A stretch of 64,000 nucleotides of DNA from Anaeromyxobacter dehalogenans 2CP-C (GCF_000013385.1 NC_007760.1:4314001-4378000); one strand, 5' to 3'; counted from the stretch's first letter, positions 49,059 through 57,852 are shown. Translations and numbers: made by a program. Notes: generated by a model from the sequence alone, not told the origin.

Positions 49059-49763
49059 ATGGCGAAGGCGACGAGCGAGGCGCGGCGCGCGGTGGTGCTC
49101 CTGTCGGGCGGGCTCGACTCGAGCACCTGCCTGGCGGTGGCGCGCGCCGAGGGGCTGGAGGCGCACTGCCTCTCGGTGGACTACGGGCAGCGGCACAAGG
49201 GGGAGCTGGCGCGGGCGCGGCGGATCGCGCGGGCGCTCGGCGCCGCCGGCCACCGCGTGGTGAAGGTGGACCTCTCCGCGTTCGGCGGGTCGGCGCTCAC
49301 CGACGCGGCCATCGCGGTGCCGAAGGGGCGCAGCGAGGCGAGGATGGCCCGGGACATCCCGGTCACCTACGTGCCGGCCCGCAACACGGTGATGCTCTCG
49401 CTCGCGCTCGCCCACGCCGAGGTGATCGGCGCGGAGCAGATCTTCGTGGGCGTGAACGCCATCGACTACTCCGGCTACCCGGACTGCCGCCCGGCGTTCC
49501 TGCATGCGTTCGAGCGGCTGGCGAAGGTCGCGACCCGGGCCGGCGTGGAGGGGCATCCGCTCCGCATCCGGGCGCCGCTGCTCCGGCTCTCGAAGGCGGG
49601 GATCGTCCGGCTGGGCACGAAGCTCGGCGTCCCGTACCGCATGACCCTCTCGTGCTACGACCCGATCCGCGGCCGCGCCTGCGGCCGATGCGATGCCTGC
49701 AGCCTGCGCCGAAAGGGATTTGCCGAGGCCGGGGTGCAGGACCCAACTCAATACGCGAAGTGA
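49059..49763 (+). CDS. queC: 7-cyano-7-deazaguanine synthase
   Basis: ATP-dependent enzyme making preQ0, the precursor of queuosine in tRNA. The 234 residues have the PP-loop motif [15 protein letters not shown] at the N-terminus, [36 protein letters not shown], and the zinc-binding C-terminus [21 protein letters not shown] with four cysteines. The other preQ0 genes (queD, queE, folE) are not in the window. It starts nine bases after the preceding gene. Confidence 0.96.
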   Translation: MAKATSEARRAVVLLSGGLDSSTCLAVARAEGLEAHCLSVDYGQRHKGELARARRIARALGAAGHRVVKVDLSAFGGSALTDAAIAVPKGRSEARMARDIPVTYVPARNTVMLSLALAHAEVIGAEQIFVGVNAIDYSGYPDCRPAFLHAFERLAKVATRAGVEGHPLRIRAPLLRLSKAGIVRLGTKLGVPYRMTLSCYDPIRGRACGRCDACSLRRKGFAEAGVQDPTQYAK

Positions 49764-49797
49764 CCGGCCGGAGGGCCGTCGGAGGAGACCCGCAAGG

Positions 49798-50079
49798 ATG
49801 CCGCAGATCACGAGGAAGTACCCCGGCAAGAAGGCCGGTGAGATCTACGAGAAGGTGGACGAGGTGATGGAGCGCATCGCCGAGAAGCTCTCCCTCGACT
49901 ACCAGAAGGACGGCGGCGCGAAGACCGGCAAGGTCTCGAAGATGGGCGTGAGCGGCGCCTACGCGGTGAAGGACGAGGAGGTCGTCATCGACCTCAAGTT
50001 CCCGATGCTCGTCCCGGGCTCGATGCGCGACAAGGTCCAGCAGGACATCGAGCGAAAGCTGGACGGGCTGTTCGGGTAG
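49798..50079 (+). CDS. PHA-granule-system-type small protein
   Basis: A 93-residue protein beginning MPQITRKYPGKKAGEIYEKV, with GAKTGKVSKMGVSGAYAVKDEEVVIDLKFPM in the middle and DKVQQDIERKLDGLFG at the end. This pattern matches the PHA_gran_rgn family, found near polyhydroxyalkanoate genes in some bacteria but widespread and of unclear function. No other PHA gene is near. A GGAGGAG ribosome site lies upstream of the ATG, 34 bases after queC. Repeats follow the stop. Confidence 0.75.
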   Translation: MPQITRKYPGKKAGEIYEKVDEVMERIAEKLSLDYQKDGGAKTGKVSKMGVSGAYAVKDEEVVIDLKFPMLVPGSMRDKVQQDIERKLDGLFG

Positions 50080-50088
50080 CCCCGCTCG

Positions 50089-50290
50089 TCCTTCGACAGG
50101 CTCAGGACGAGCGAATTCTACCGCTCACCCTGAGCGTAGGCCGGGCCGTCAGGCCCGGCCGGAGTCGAAGGGTCACCCTGAGCGTCCCTCGACTCCGCGC
50201 GGCCCTGGCACGATCATCCGCTCACCCTGAGCGTAGGCCGGGCCGCCAGGCCCGGCCGGAGTCGAAGGGTCGGGATGAGCGGGCGGAGCC
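50089..50290. repeat. Cluster of interspersed repeats with internal hairpins
   Basis: It begins with a variant of half A of the bipartite repeat (50089-50113). Two 54-base copies follow at 50121-50174 and 50218-50271. Each holds a perfect hairpin GGCCGGGCC-loop-GGCCCGGCC and ends GGAGTCGAAGGGTC. The only difference is one base in the hairpin loop (GTCA versus GCCA). Between them, 50185-50204 matches 27901-27920 in reverse. It separates the PHA-type gene from the convergent small gene at 50297. Confidence 0.85.
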
Positions 50291-50296
50291 GAAGGC

Positions 50297-50605
50297 TCAG
50301 TCCAGCGGCACCACGATCGCCCCGGCGCGCTCGTTCATGCGCTCCACCGCGGCGTAGATCGCCTGCAGCGGAGAGTCCCCCGAGCCGGACGCCGACTTGA
50401 GCGCCGTCCGGCGGCGCTTCGCGGACGGGCCGGCCACGATGCGGGCGCCGGCGCGGCCATGCAGCGCGTCCGGCCAGACCCGGACCTGCATGCCCGCGCG
50501 GTAGAGCGCGAGCAGCACACGTCCCATCTCTGCGGCGACGCGTTCGTCGGCGTAGGTCATCGAGCTTTCCGTGGTGCGATCCCGCCGGGTCCGGCCGCGA
50601 GGCAT
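50297..50605 (-). CDS. Small basic protein of unknown function
   Basis: A 102-residue protein. The ATG at 50605 has GGGAGG eight bases upstream; an internal ATG at 50560 would give 87 residues. The sequence has a basic N-terminus (RGRTRRDRTT), a helical part (ADERVAAEMGRVLLALYRAGMQ), and KRRRTALKSASGSG, and ends QAIYAAVERMNERAGAIVVPLD. No known motif is seen. A nucleic-acid-binding role is possible from charge alone. Confidence is moderate because the C-terminus abuts the repeat cluster. Confidence 0.5.
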   Translation of the reverse strand: MPRGRTRRDRTTESSMTYADERVAAEMGRVLLALYRAGMQVRVWPDALHGRAGARIVAGPSAKRRRTALKSASGSGDSPLQAIYAAVERMNERAGAIVVPLD

Positions 50606-50783
50606 GGCCTCATCCTCCCGGAATCCGGCGTTCGGCTGCGCATCCTAGCGGGGGTGCCTGACAGCGCCAGTTTCCGGCTCCGCCGGTCGGGTGCGGCCGG
50701 CCTGGCCAGGCCCCAACAGGCCCCTCGGACGTGGCGCCGCGGCGGCTTCTCGCCCCCGCGCGGCACGGCTACGTTCAGGGTGC

Positions 50784-51137
50784 ATGATCGCGCGCTGGAC
50801 GAGCTTCGCGGTGGGGCTGGCGCTCCTGCTCGCGCCGCTCGTGCTGGGATACGGCGAGGTCGGGCCGATCCTGCACGACGTGGCGATGGGGCTGCTCGTC
50901 TGCATCGGCACGGTCGCGGCGATCGAGTGGCCGCCGGCGCGGTACGCGCTCGCGGCGCCGGCCGCGTGGCTGGTCTGGACCGGCCGCGGCGCCTCCGAGC
51001 CCGCCGCCGGCGTGGCCGAGATGACCGCCGGCGCGGCGCTGCTGGTGCTCGCGTTCGTGCCGGGCGCGCGCGCGGTCCCGCGGCTCGGGCGCGTGGGGCG
51101 GCCGCAGGAAGACCGGCCGGACCACGCCCGCGCCTGA
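50784..51137 (+). CDS. SPW-repeat-like small membrane protein
   Basis: A 117-residue protein starting at ATG 50784. Four hydrophobic segments are visible: WTSFAVGLALLLAPLVLGY, LHDVAMGLLVCIGTVAAIEW, LAAPAAWLVWTG and AGAALLVLAFVPGA. The pattern of tryptophans and small turns resembles SPW-repeat inner-membrane proteins of unknown role. No operon partner is evident; the methyltransferase gene starts 99 bases downstream. The C-terminal 20 residues are basic. Confidence 0.65.
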   Translation: MIARWTSFAVGLALLLAPLVLGYGEVGPILHDVAMGLLVCIGTVAAIEWPPARYALAAPAAWLVWTGRGASEPAAGVAEMTAGAALLVLAFVPGARAVPRLGRVGRPQEDRPDHARA

Positions 51138-51236
51138 CGCGGTGCTCCGGCCCCGCGCCGGATCGCGCATCGCGTACAATCCGCCCGTGCCCGCCGCCGC
51201 CCCCGTCGCGATCGCCCACGCCGGAGCGTCCGCGCG

Positions 51237-53123
51237 GTGACCCCCCGGCGCGCGAGCCCTCCCGCCGATCCGACGCGGGCCGCGCTCGACGCGCTCGCCG
51301 CGCTCGCGCCCGGCGACCAGCTCGCGGTGGCCGCGGCGCACCTGGGCGGCGACCCGCAGCCGGTGCTCGCCCGGCTCGGGCTCCGCGCCGGCTCCGAGCT
51401 GGACCCGTCGCCGGAGCGGCTCGACGGCGCGCTGCTGGAGGCGCTCTGCGCGCGGGCGCTGGCCGGCGCCGACGGCGCGGTGTTCACGCCGCCCGCCGAG
51501 GCGCGCGCCCTCGCGGCGCTGGGGCTCGCCCACGCGGCCGCGCGGCGGGGCGGGCCGGCGCCGGCGGACGCGGCGGCGGCGCTGCTCGCGGGCCGCCCGC
51601 TGCCGGCGCTCTCGCGCGCGCTCGACGGGCTCCTCGTGCTCGACCCGGCCTGCGGCGGCGGCGCGCTGCTCGCCGCGGCCGAGCGGCTGGCGCGCGGCGT
51701 GGGCGCCCGGCTGCGGCTCGCCGGGATCGACGTCGCGCCGCTGGCCGCCCGCGCCGCGGCGGCCCGGCTCGCGCTGCTCGGCGCGCGCGCCGACGTCCGC
51801 CGCGCCGACGCGCTCGCCGCCCCGTGGCCGGCCGCCGACCTGGTGCTCGCGAACCCGCCGTTCCTGCGGCACGAGCGGCTCGCCGCCGCCGCGAAGGCGC
51901 GCGCCGCCGCGGCGAGCGGGCTGGGACGGCAGGCCGACCTCTCCGCGCACTTCGCGGCGGTGGCGCTGCGGCACGCGCCGGTGGCGGCGCTGGTGTGGCC
52001 GCGGGCGCTCGACGTGTCCCGCTCGGCCGAGCCGCTCCTCGCCGACGCGCGGGCGCGCGGCGGGTTCGCGGTGCGCCTGCGCTCGCGCGCGGCCGGCAGC
52101 TTCGCCGCCTCGGTGGACACCGCGCTCGTGGTCTGGGCGGAGGGCGCCGCCGACGCGCCCGCCGCGGAGGCCTCCGTGCCGCTCGCCGCGCTCTCCGCCG
52201 CGGAGCTCTCGGCGCTCGCCCGCGGCGCCGGCGGCCCGCGGGTCCGCCTGCGGCGTCCGCGGCCCGCGGCGGCGCGCGGCGCGGCGCCCCTCGGCGCGCT
52301 GTGCGAGGTGCGCTTCGGCACGAAGAGCGGGTGCAACGCGTTCTTCCACCTCGCCCCGCTCGGCGGCGGCCGCTTCGCCTCGCCGCTCGCCGGGGAGGTC
52401 CGGCTGGCGCCGGGCGACGTGGTGCCGCTGCTCGCCTCGCTGAAGGAGGCGCGCGCGCCGGAGCTGGCCGAGCCGGCCGGCGTGCTGTTCCGCCCGCCCG
52501 CCGCGCCCGGCGCCGCCGCGCGCCGCTACCTCGCGCTCGGCGAGGCCGCCGGCGTGCACCGCCGCCCGAGCTGCGCGGGCCGCTCGCCGTGGTGGCGGCT
52601 CGCGCCCGGCCGCGGGCCCGCGCCGCTCCTCTACCCGGCCAAGGTGGGCGCGCGGGCGTTCGCGTTCCTGAACGAGGCGGGGCTGTGGGAGGACAAGAAG
52701 TGGCACGCGCTGTTCCCGCGCCCGGGCGCGCCGCCCGCCTGGCAGGTGGCGCTGCTGCTCGGCGCCACGCCCATCCGCCTCGCCGTGGACGAGGGCGCCC
52801 GCCAGCTCACCGGGGCGCAGGCCATCGCCGACGTGGACTGCCGCGTGCTCGCGGCCGCGCCGTTCCCGGCGGCGGACGCGATCCGCGCCGAGGCGGCGGA
52901 GCTCGCCGCGCTGCGCGCCGCGCTGGCCCGCGATCCCGTCACCACCGACCTGCGGGCCATGCTCGACCGGCCGGCCCAGCGGGCGCTCGATCGGCTGGCA
53001 GGGCGCCTGCTCGGCGAGACGGCCGCGGCGGTGGAGCGGCAGCGCGACGCGCTCGCGGAGCGGGTGGCGGCGCGCCTCGCGCACGCGGCCGAGGTGCGGC
53101 GGCTGCTGCTGCGGGCCGGGTGA
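51237..53123 (+). CDS. N6-adenine DNA methyltransferase (type II/IIG-like), no nuclease partner seen
   Basis: A 628-residue protein starting at GTG. Methyltransferase motifs run in gamma order: VFTPPAEA (X-like), LDPACGGGALL (I, about residue 135), GIDV (II), RADAL (III) and the catalytic NPPF (IV, about residue 206), which is the N6-adenine type. The C-terminal 300 residues, with LCEVRFGTKSGCNAFFHL and LYPAKVGARAFAFLNE, look like a TaqI-like target-recognition domain. No PD-(D/E)XK or other nuclease motif is seen, and no restriction gene lies next to it. It may be a solo methyltransferase or half of a system split elsewhere. Confidence 0.85.
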   Translation: MTPRRASPPADPTRAALDALAALAPGDQLAVAAAHLGGDPQPVLARLGLRAGSELDPSPERLDGALLEALCARALAGADGAVFTPPAEARALAALGLAHAAARRGGPAPADAAAALLAGRPLPALSRALDGLLVLDPACGGGALLAAAERLARGVGARLRLAGIDVAPLAARAAAARLALLGARADVRRADALAAPWPAADLVLANPPFLRHERLAAAAKARAAAASGLGRQADLSAHFAAVALRHAPVAALVWPRALDVSRSAEPLLADARARGGFAVRLRSRAAGSFAASVDTALVVWAEGAADAPAAEASVPLAALSAAELSALARGAGGPRVRLRRPRPAAARGAAPLGALCEVRFGTKSGCNAFFHLAPLGGGRFASPLAGEVRLAPGDVVPLLASLKEARAPELAEPAGVLFRPPAAPGAAARRYLALGEAAGVHRRPSCAGRSPWWRLAPGRGPAPLLYPAKVGARAFAFLNEAGLWEDKKWHALFPRPGAPPAWQVALLLGATPIRLAVDEGARQLTGAQAIADVDCRVLAAAPFPAADAIRAEAAELAALRAALARDPVTTDLRAMLDRPAQRALDRLAGRLLGETAAAVERQRDALAERVAARLAHAAEVRRLLLRAG

Positions 53124-53129
53124 GCCCGG

Positions 53130-53738
53130 TCAGGCCACGTCGCCGTCCGGCGGCAGCGCGTCCGTCAGCACGTCCGCGGCGCGCCGCGGCAGCGTCGCGA
53201 CGTAGGCCGTCCCCGCGCGCGTCCGGATGCGCGCGAGCTCGCCGCGGTGCTGCAGCAGGATCTTGCGCGCGGCCGCGAGCCGGAGCGTGCCGACCTGGTC
53301 GTCGGCGCCGTCGGGCCTCACGCCGCGCTCGAAGTACGTGACGAACGTGTCGCCGCGGTCGATCGGGCGCGCGAACTGGATGCGCACCACCACGATGTCT
53401 TCGTGCGCTCGCCAGCGGAGCCACACCCGCTCGTCCGCCCGGGTCCGCTTCAGCGCGTCCTCGAGCAGGATCGTCACCGCGTAGGTGATCCGGCGCGGAT
53501 CCCACTCCCCCGCCCCGTCGCGCTCGGCGTCCGGCGCGTACTCGACGACGCGGTCGGGGAACCGGGCCCCGACGTCGTCGAGCGCGCCGCGGCACAGCGC
53601 GGCGAGGGTGGTCGGCTGGAGGTCGAGCGGGAAGTCCTCGTGCTCGCCCCCGCGGTTCAGGTTCCGGTCGGCGGCCGGGGCCTGGCGGCCGAGGAGCTGC
53701 TCGCTCCCCGGGTTCATCGCGCTGGTCTCGATCGTCAC
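53130..53738 (-). CDS. Degenerate HATPase-domain protein without a phosphoacceptor domain
   Basis: A 202-residue protein starting at GTG (an internal ATG lies at 53717). After about 40 residues of linker it follows the HATPase_c order: VTILLEDALKRTRADERVWL in place of the N-box, FARPIDRGDTFVTYFERGV in place of the G1/F boxes, and DQVGTLRLAAARKILLQHRGEL in place of G2. The key asparagines and glycines are changed, so ATP binding is doubtful. No dimerisation/histidine domain or receiver is present. It could be an anti-sigma-like or protein-protein module. It is convergent with the methyltransferase gene, six bases apart. Confidence 0.6.
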   Translation of the reverse strand: MTIETSAMNPGSEQLLGRQAPAADRNLNRGGEHEDFPLDLQPTTLAALCRGALDDVGARFPDRVVEYAPDAERDGAGEWDPRRITYAVTILLEDALKRTRADERVWLRWRAHEDIVVVRIQFARPIDRGDTFVTYFERGVRPDGADDQVGTLRLAAARKILLQHRGELARIRTRAGTAYVATLPRRAADVLTDALPPDGDVA

Positions 53739-53852
53739 GTCGTGCTCCGGAGCAGGTGACCCGCACCGCGGGCCTGGTTCATGTAGGGAAAGCCCGGCGA
53801 CGTGAGGAAATTCCGGACCTGTTCCGGCGAACGTGAGCGCCCGCGAGGAGCG

Positions 53853-54335
53853 TCAGCCCCTCCGGCGCGGCGGGCGAGGGATCCACCGCGGGACGCGGCT
53901 CCGAAACGCGTCGTACTCGCCGCCGAACGTCTGCCTGAGCCTGGGCTCCTCGTAGCCGACCACGAACAGGTGGAACGCGAGCCAGACGAGCGCCCCGTAC
54001 CCGAGCACGCGCAGGTCGCCGAGAAGCAGCCCCTGCCCGGCGATCACCGAGAGGACCGCGACGTACATGGGGTTCCGGACGTATCGGTACAGCCCGCTCA
54101 CCACGAGGCGCCTGGGCGGGAGGACCGGCGCGGGCGTGCCGAGCCCGCGGATCGCGAAGCGCGCGAACGACTCGAGCACCGCGGCGACGCCCGCGAGGAC
54201 CAGGATCGCCCCCAGGGCGCGCGCCCCGGTGAACGGGGGCGGCCGCATGCGCCACCCCGCGATCCACCACGGCACCACCCCGGCCACGGTCGCCGGGGCG
54301 ATGGCGAGGAAGACGAGCGTCCCGAGGAGCGCCAT
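53853..54335 (-). CDS. ICMT-family membrane methyltransferase-like protein
   Basis: A 160-residue membrane protein with about four helices. The C-terminal part has SGLYRYVRNPMYVAVLSVIAGQGLLLG and VVGYEEPRLRQTFGGEYDAFRSRVPRWIPR, the motif set of the isoprenylcysteine carboxyl methyltransferase/phospholipid methyltransferase family. The bacterial members often methylate lipids or unknown substrates. It lies downstream of the Fur-family gene on the same strand, with a 43-base gap, so the two may be in one transcript. Confidence 0.82.
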   Translation of the reverse strand: MALLGTLVFLAIAPATVAGVVPWWIAGWRMRPPPFTGARALGAILVLAGVAAVLESFARFAIRGLGTPAPVLPPRRLVVSGLYRYVRNPMYVAVLSVIAGQGLLLGDLRVLGYGALVWLAFHLFVVGYEEPRLRQTFGGEYDAFRSRVPRWIPRPPRRRG

Positions 54336-54378
54336 GCGCCGGGACAGCGGGGGGCCGGGCGAGCGGATGGCCAGCGCC

Positions 54379-54861
54379 TCAGCCCCGCGGCGCCTCGCGC
54401 GCCTGGCAGTCCGGGCAGGTCCCCACCAGCTCGTGGTGGTGCGCCTCCAGCCGGAACCCGTACCGCGCGGCCACCTCGCGCTGCAGGATCTCGAACGCCT
54501 CGAACTCGAACTCGACCACCTTCCCGCAGCGGGAGCAGACCAGGTGGTCGTGGTGGTGGCGGCCGAAGGTGGTCTCGTAGCTGCGGGCGTCGCCCGCGAC
54601 GATGGCGGGCTCGAGGATGCCCGCCTCGGCCAGGAGCGGCAGGGTCCGGTACACGGTGGCCTTGGACCCGCGGATCCCGCGCTGCTTCAGGTCCGCGATC
54701 AGCTCGTCGATGGGGTAGTGCCCCTGGCGCGCGAGGGCGGCCTCCACGATGGCGGCGCGGGCCTCGGTGAGCCGCAGGTCCCGCTGATGCAGGAACCGCT
54801 CGAAGCGCTCCAGCGCCTCGCGCGTGCGCCCGTCCACGCCTTCCGCGCGTCCCCCGCTCAC
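54379..54861 (-). CDS. Fur-family metal/peroxide-responsive regulator
   Basis: A 160-residue repressor. The winged helix is near LTEARAAIVEAALARQGHYPIDELIADL and SKATVYRTLPLLAEAGIL. The metal region has HHHDHLVCSRCGKVVEFE and HHHELVGTCPDC, giving two CxxC zinc sites and several histidines. Whether it is Fur, Zur or PerR cannot be told. The start is GTG at 54861. It is divergent from dacB, with 121 bases between the starts. No clear Fur-box-like palindrome was seen in that gap. Confidence 0.9.
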   Translation of the reverse strand: MSGGRAEGVDGRTREALERFERFLHQRDLRLTEARAAIVEAALARQGHYPIDELIADLKQRGIRGSKATVYRTLPLLAEAGILEPAIVAGDARSYETTFGRHHHDHLVCSRCGKVVEFEFEAFEILQREVAARYGFRLEAHHHELVGTCPDCQAREAPRG

Positions 54862-54982
54862 ATCGTCATACCTAGCGAGCGGGGGACCCTCCCGTCAACG
54901 CGGCCCCGAAATACCCCACGCCCGCCCGGGCGTTCACCAGGGCGCGCGCTCGCCTGCGCGTCCACCGCCCGCCCATCCGATA

Positions 54983-57196
54983 ATGCGGCCCACCGTGCTT
55001 CCCTCCTCGACCCCTCCCGCCGCCTTCCGCCCCGTCCTGCTCGCCGCGGCGCTCGCCGCCGCCCTCCTCCCGCCCGCCGCGCTCGCCGCCGATGCGCCCT
55101 CCCGCGAGGCGGCCCGGGCGCTCGCCGCCATCGTGGACGGCTCGCCGCTCGCCGGCGCGCGGGTGGGGATCCTCGTCTCGGCGGTGGACACGGGCGAGGT
55201 GATCTACGCGCGCGACCCCGACGTGCTGCTCAACCCCGCCTCCAACGTGAAGCTGGTGACGAGCGCCGCCGCGCTGGCGCGGCTCGGCCCCGAGTACCGC
55301 TTCGCCACCGAGTTCCTGGTCGAGCCGAAGGGCGGCGCGGCGCGGACGCTCTACGTGCGCGGCAAGGGCGATCCGTCCATCGTGACCGAGCGGCTCTGGG
55401 CCATGGCGGGCGACCTCCAGCACCTGGGCGTGAAGCGCGTCGGCGAGCTGGTGGTGGACGAGGGCTTCTTCGACGGCGAGCGGACCGGGCCCGGCTACGA
55501 CCAGGAGGAGGGCGATCGCGCCTACCTCGCGCCCGCCGGGGCGCTCTCGCTCAACTTCAACGCGGTGGCGGTGCACGTCGGCCCCGGCGACCGGCGCGGC
55601 GCGCGCGGCCGGGTCGAGCTCGAGCCGGCGAGCGACTACCTCGAGGTCGAGAACCGCACCACCACCGTGCGCGCAGGCTCGCCGCGGCGCGTGATCATCG
55701 AGTCGGTCGCGCGGGGTGGAAAGCAGCGCATCGTGGTGAAGGGGCGCGTGCCGCTCGGCAGCCGGACGCAGCCGCAGTGGCGCCGCATCGAGGACCCGGC
55801 GCTCTACCTCGGCCACACGCTGGCGCGGCTGCTCGAGCTGCGCGGGGTGAAGGTGGGGAAGGTGCGCGCCGGCGCGACGCCCGAGGGCGCGCGGCTGGTG
55901 CTCGTGGCGCAGTCGGACCCGCTCGGCGAGCTCGTGCGCCGGCTCAACAAGACCTCGAACAACTTCGTGGCCGAGCAGCTCCTGAAGACGCTCGGCGCCG
56001 AGGTGAAGGGCGCGCCCGGGACCTGGCCGAAGGGCGTGCAGGTGGTGGAGGAGTTCCTGGCCGAGGCCGGCGTGCCGCGCGGCACGTACGTCATGAAGAA
56101 CGGCTCGGGCCTCAACGACACGAACCGCTTCAGCGCGCGGCAGCTCGTGACGCTCCTCCGCGCCATGTACGCGCGGTTCCCGCTCCAGCCCGAGTACCTC
56201 TCCTCGCTGCCGGTGGCCGGCCGCGACGGCACCATCCGCTGGCGGATGGAGGGCACCGAGGCCGCCGGCCGGCTCCGCGCCAAGACCGGAACGCTCGAGA
56301 ACGTCACCAGCCTCTCCGGCTACGTGGAGGACGGCGCGCACCGGACGCTCGCGTTCGCGGTGCTGGTGAACGACTACCCGGGCCGCTCCGCCGGCGTGCG
56401 CCGCGCGGTGGACGCGCTCGGCGCCGCGCTCGCCGCGAGCGGCGGGCCGCCGGCCGGCCTCGAGGCGGCGGTGGCGCAGGGGAAGGAGCCCGGGCCGGCC
56501 GCGGTGGTGGCGGTCGCCGCGACCACCGACCTGGCGCGCTCGGCGCAGCCGTACTACGCGCTCGCCCGCAGCGGCGATCCGCGCAACGAGCCGTTCCTGC
56601 GCGGCGCGCTCCGCGCCGAGACCGACCCCGCGCTCCGGCTCGCCATCGCCGAGGCCGCGTACCTGTCCGACCCCGAGGGCGAGGCGGCGCGGCGCAGCTT
56701 CCTCGACCTGGTCACCCCCGACGCGCGCGTGCTCGGCCGGCTCTGGTCGGCGATGGGCACCGAGGAGCCGCCGCCCGTCATCCCGTCGATCGCCGAGCTC
56801 GCCGGCGAGGGCGTCCCCGAGGCGCTCGCGAAGCTGGTCGAGCTCGCGCCCGCCGCCGCGCTCGACGGCGCGCTCGCGGCCCGCCTCGCCGAGGCGCTCG
56901 CCGGCGTGGCCGCGTCCGCGCCCGACGAGCTCGTCCAGGCGCTCCGGGCCGCGCGGGCGTCCGACGCGGACGCCGCCGTCGGCGCGCTCGGCGCCGGGCT
57001 GGCGCGCAGCGACGAGCGCGAGCATCCCTTCCCGCCCGCGCTCGCCGCGCTCGCCGGCCGGCAGGACGAGCTCGGGGCCTACGCCCGCACGCTCGGCCCG
57101 CGGCTCGAGGAGGCCCGCCACGCCGCCGAGGCGGTCCGCGCCGCGCCGGCGCTCGTGCCCGTCGGCGGGACGGTCGTGCCGGCCTCCGGGCGGTAG
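54983..57196 (+). CDS. dacB: D-alanyl-D-alanine carboxypeptidase/endopeptidase (PBP4, S13) with C-terminal extension
   Basis: Periplasmic peptidoglycan peptidase. The start at 54983 gives 737 residues opening with a signal peptide that ends near ALAADAPS. The three penicillin-binding motifs are SNVK (Ser87), SNN (about Ser325) and KTGT (about Lys434). The S13 insertion domains lie between the first two motifs. The usual length is about 480. Here the last 250 residues are an alpha-helical extension with phrases such as LRAETDPALRLAIAEAAYLSDPEG, resembling HEAT-like repeats. Confidence 0.92.
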   Translation: MRPTVLPSSTPPAAFRPVLLAAALAAALLPPAALAADAPSREAARALAAIVDGSPLAGARVGILVSAVDTGEVIYARDPDVLLNPASNVKLVTSAAALARLGPEYRFATEFLVEPKGGAARTLYVRGKGDPSIVTERLWAMAGDLQHLGVKRVGELVVDEGFFDGERTGPGYDQEEGDRAYLAPAGALSLNFNAVAVHVGPGDRRGARGRVELEPASDYLEVENRTTTVRAGSPRRVIIESVARGGKQRIVVKGRVPLGSRTQPQWRRIEDPALYLGHTLARLLELRGVKVGKVRAGATPEGARLVLVAQSDPLGELVRRLNKTSNNFVAEQLLKTLGAEVKGAPGTWPKGVQVVEEFLAEAGVPRGTYVMKNGSGLNDTNRFSARQLVTLLRAMYARFPLQPEYLSSLPVAGRDGTIRWRMEGTEAAGRLRAKTGTLENVTSLSGYVEDGAHRTLAFAVLVNDYPGRSAGVRRAVDALGAALAASGGPPAGLEAAVAQGKEPGPAAVVAVAATTDLARSAQPYYALARSGDPRNEPFLRGALRAETDPALRLAIAEAAYLSDPEGEAARRSFLDLVTPDARVLGRLWSAMGTEEPPPVIPSIAELAGEGVPEALAKLVELAPAAALDGALAARLAEALAGVAASAPDELVQALRAARASDADAAVGALGAGLARSDEREHPFPPALAALAGRQDELGAYARTLGPRLEEARHAAEAVRAAPALVPVGGTVVPASGR

Positions 57197-57298
57197 GCCG
57201 GGGCCCCGGCGTCGCCGATGTCAGGGGGGGCGGCTAGGCTCCAGCCTTCACTCACGACGCCTGCGTCCAGCGCAGGCCACGCAGGGGAGAGCGACGCC

Positions 57299-57790
57299 AT
57301 GGTGAACAGGGTCATCCTCGTCGGGAACCTCGGGAAGGATCCGGAGGTCCGGTACACGTCCGGCGGCCAGGCGGTCGCGAACCTCCGCATCGCCACCTCC
57401 CGCTCCTGGACCGACAAGCAGTCCGGGCAGCGCAAGGAGGAGACGGAGTGGCACGACGTCGAGGTCTGGGGGAAGCAGGCCGAGCAGTGCGGTGAGTACC
57501 TGGCGAAGGGCCGCCAGGTCTACGTCGAGGGCCGCCTCAAGACCGACAAGTGGCAGGACAAGCAGTCCGGCCAGGAGCGGTCGAAGGTGAAGGTGGTCGC
57601 CGAGACCGTCCGCTTCCTCGGCGGCGGCGCTGGCGGCGGCGCCGGGCGCGGCGCCGGCGGCCCCGGCCGCCAGCACGGCCCCGACGACGCCCCTCCGGGC
57701 GGCTTCGAGGAGCCGGATTCCGGCCCTGGCCCCGGCTTCGGTTCGGGGGGCGGCGCGGGCGGCGGTGGGCCGGACGACATTCCGTTCTAG
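57299..57790 (+). CDS. ssb: Single-stranded DNA-binding protein
   Basis: Binds single-stranded DNA in replication and repair. The 163 residues start [20 protein letters not shown], an OB fold typical of SSB, with [16 protein letters not shown] and VYVEGRLKT, then a Gly-rich flexible tail (about 115-155) ending in the acidic tip DDIPF that recruits partner proteins. A GGGGAG ribosome site lies nine bases upstream of the ATG. It is 102 bases after dacB and followed by a strong terminator. Confidence 0.97.
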   Translation: MVNRVILVGNLGKDPEVRYTSGGQAVANLRIATSRSWTDKQSGQRKEETEWHDVEVWGKQAEQCGEYLAKGRQVYVEGRLKTDKWQDKQSGQERSKVKVVAETVRFLGGGAGGGAGRGAGGPGRQHGPDDAPPGGFEEPDSGPGPGFGSGGGAGGGGPDDIPF

Positions 57791-57814
57791 CCGGCGCGCA
57801 CCGCGGGCAGCACC

Positions 57815-57852
57815 GACGGCGGGGGCCTGCTGGCCTCCGCCGTCTTCCGTTC
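57815..57852 (+). terminator. Strong intrinsic terminator after ssb
   Basis: A perfect-length hairpin of 13 pairs (GACGGCGGGGGCC with GGCCTCCGCCGTC, one G-T pair) and a TGCT loop, followed by TTCCGTTCC, 24 bases past the ssb stop. It is one of the best terminators in the window. Confidence 0.7.

Noticed and set aside
50089-50290. Possible CRISPR array
   Set aside because: There are only two full copies, with a 43-base spacer containing another repeat piece. There are no regular units and no cas genes in the window.
51237-53123. PglX-like methylase of a BREX phage-defence system
   Set aside because: It is about half the usual PglX length, and no brxA/B/C or pglZ gene is near; the neighbours are unrelated.
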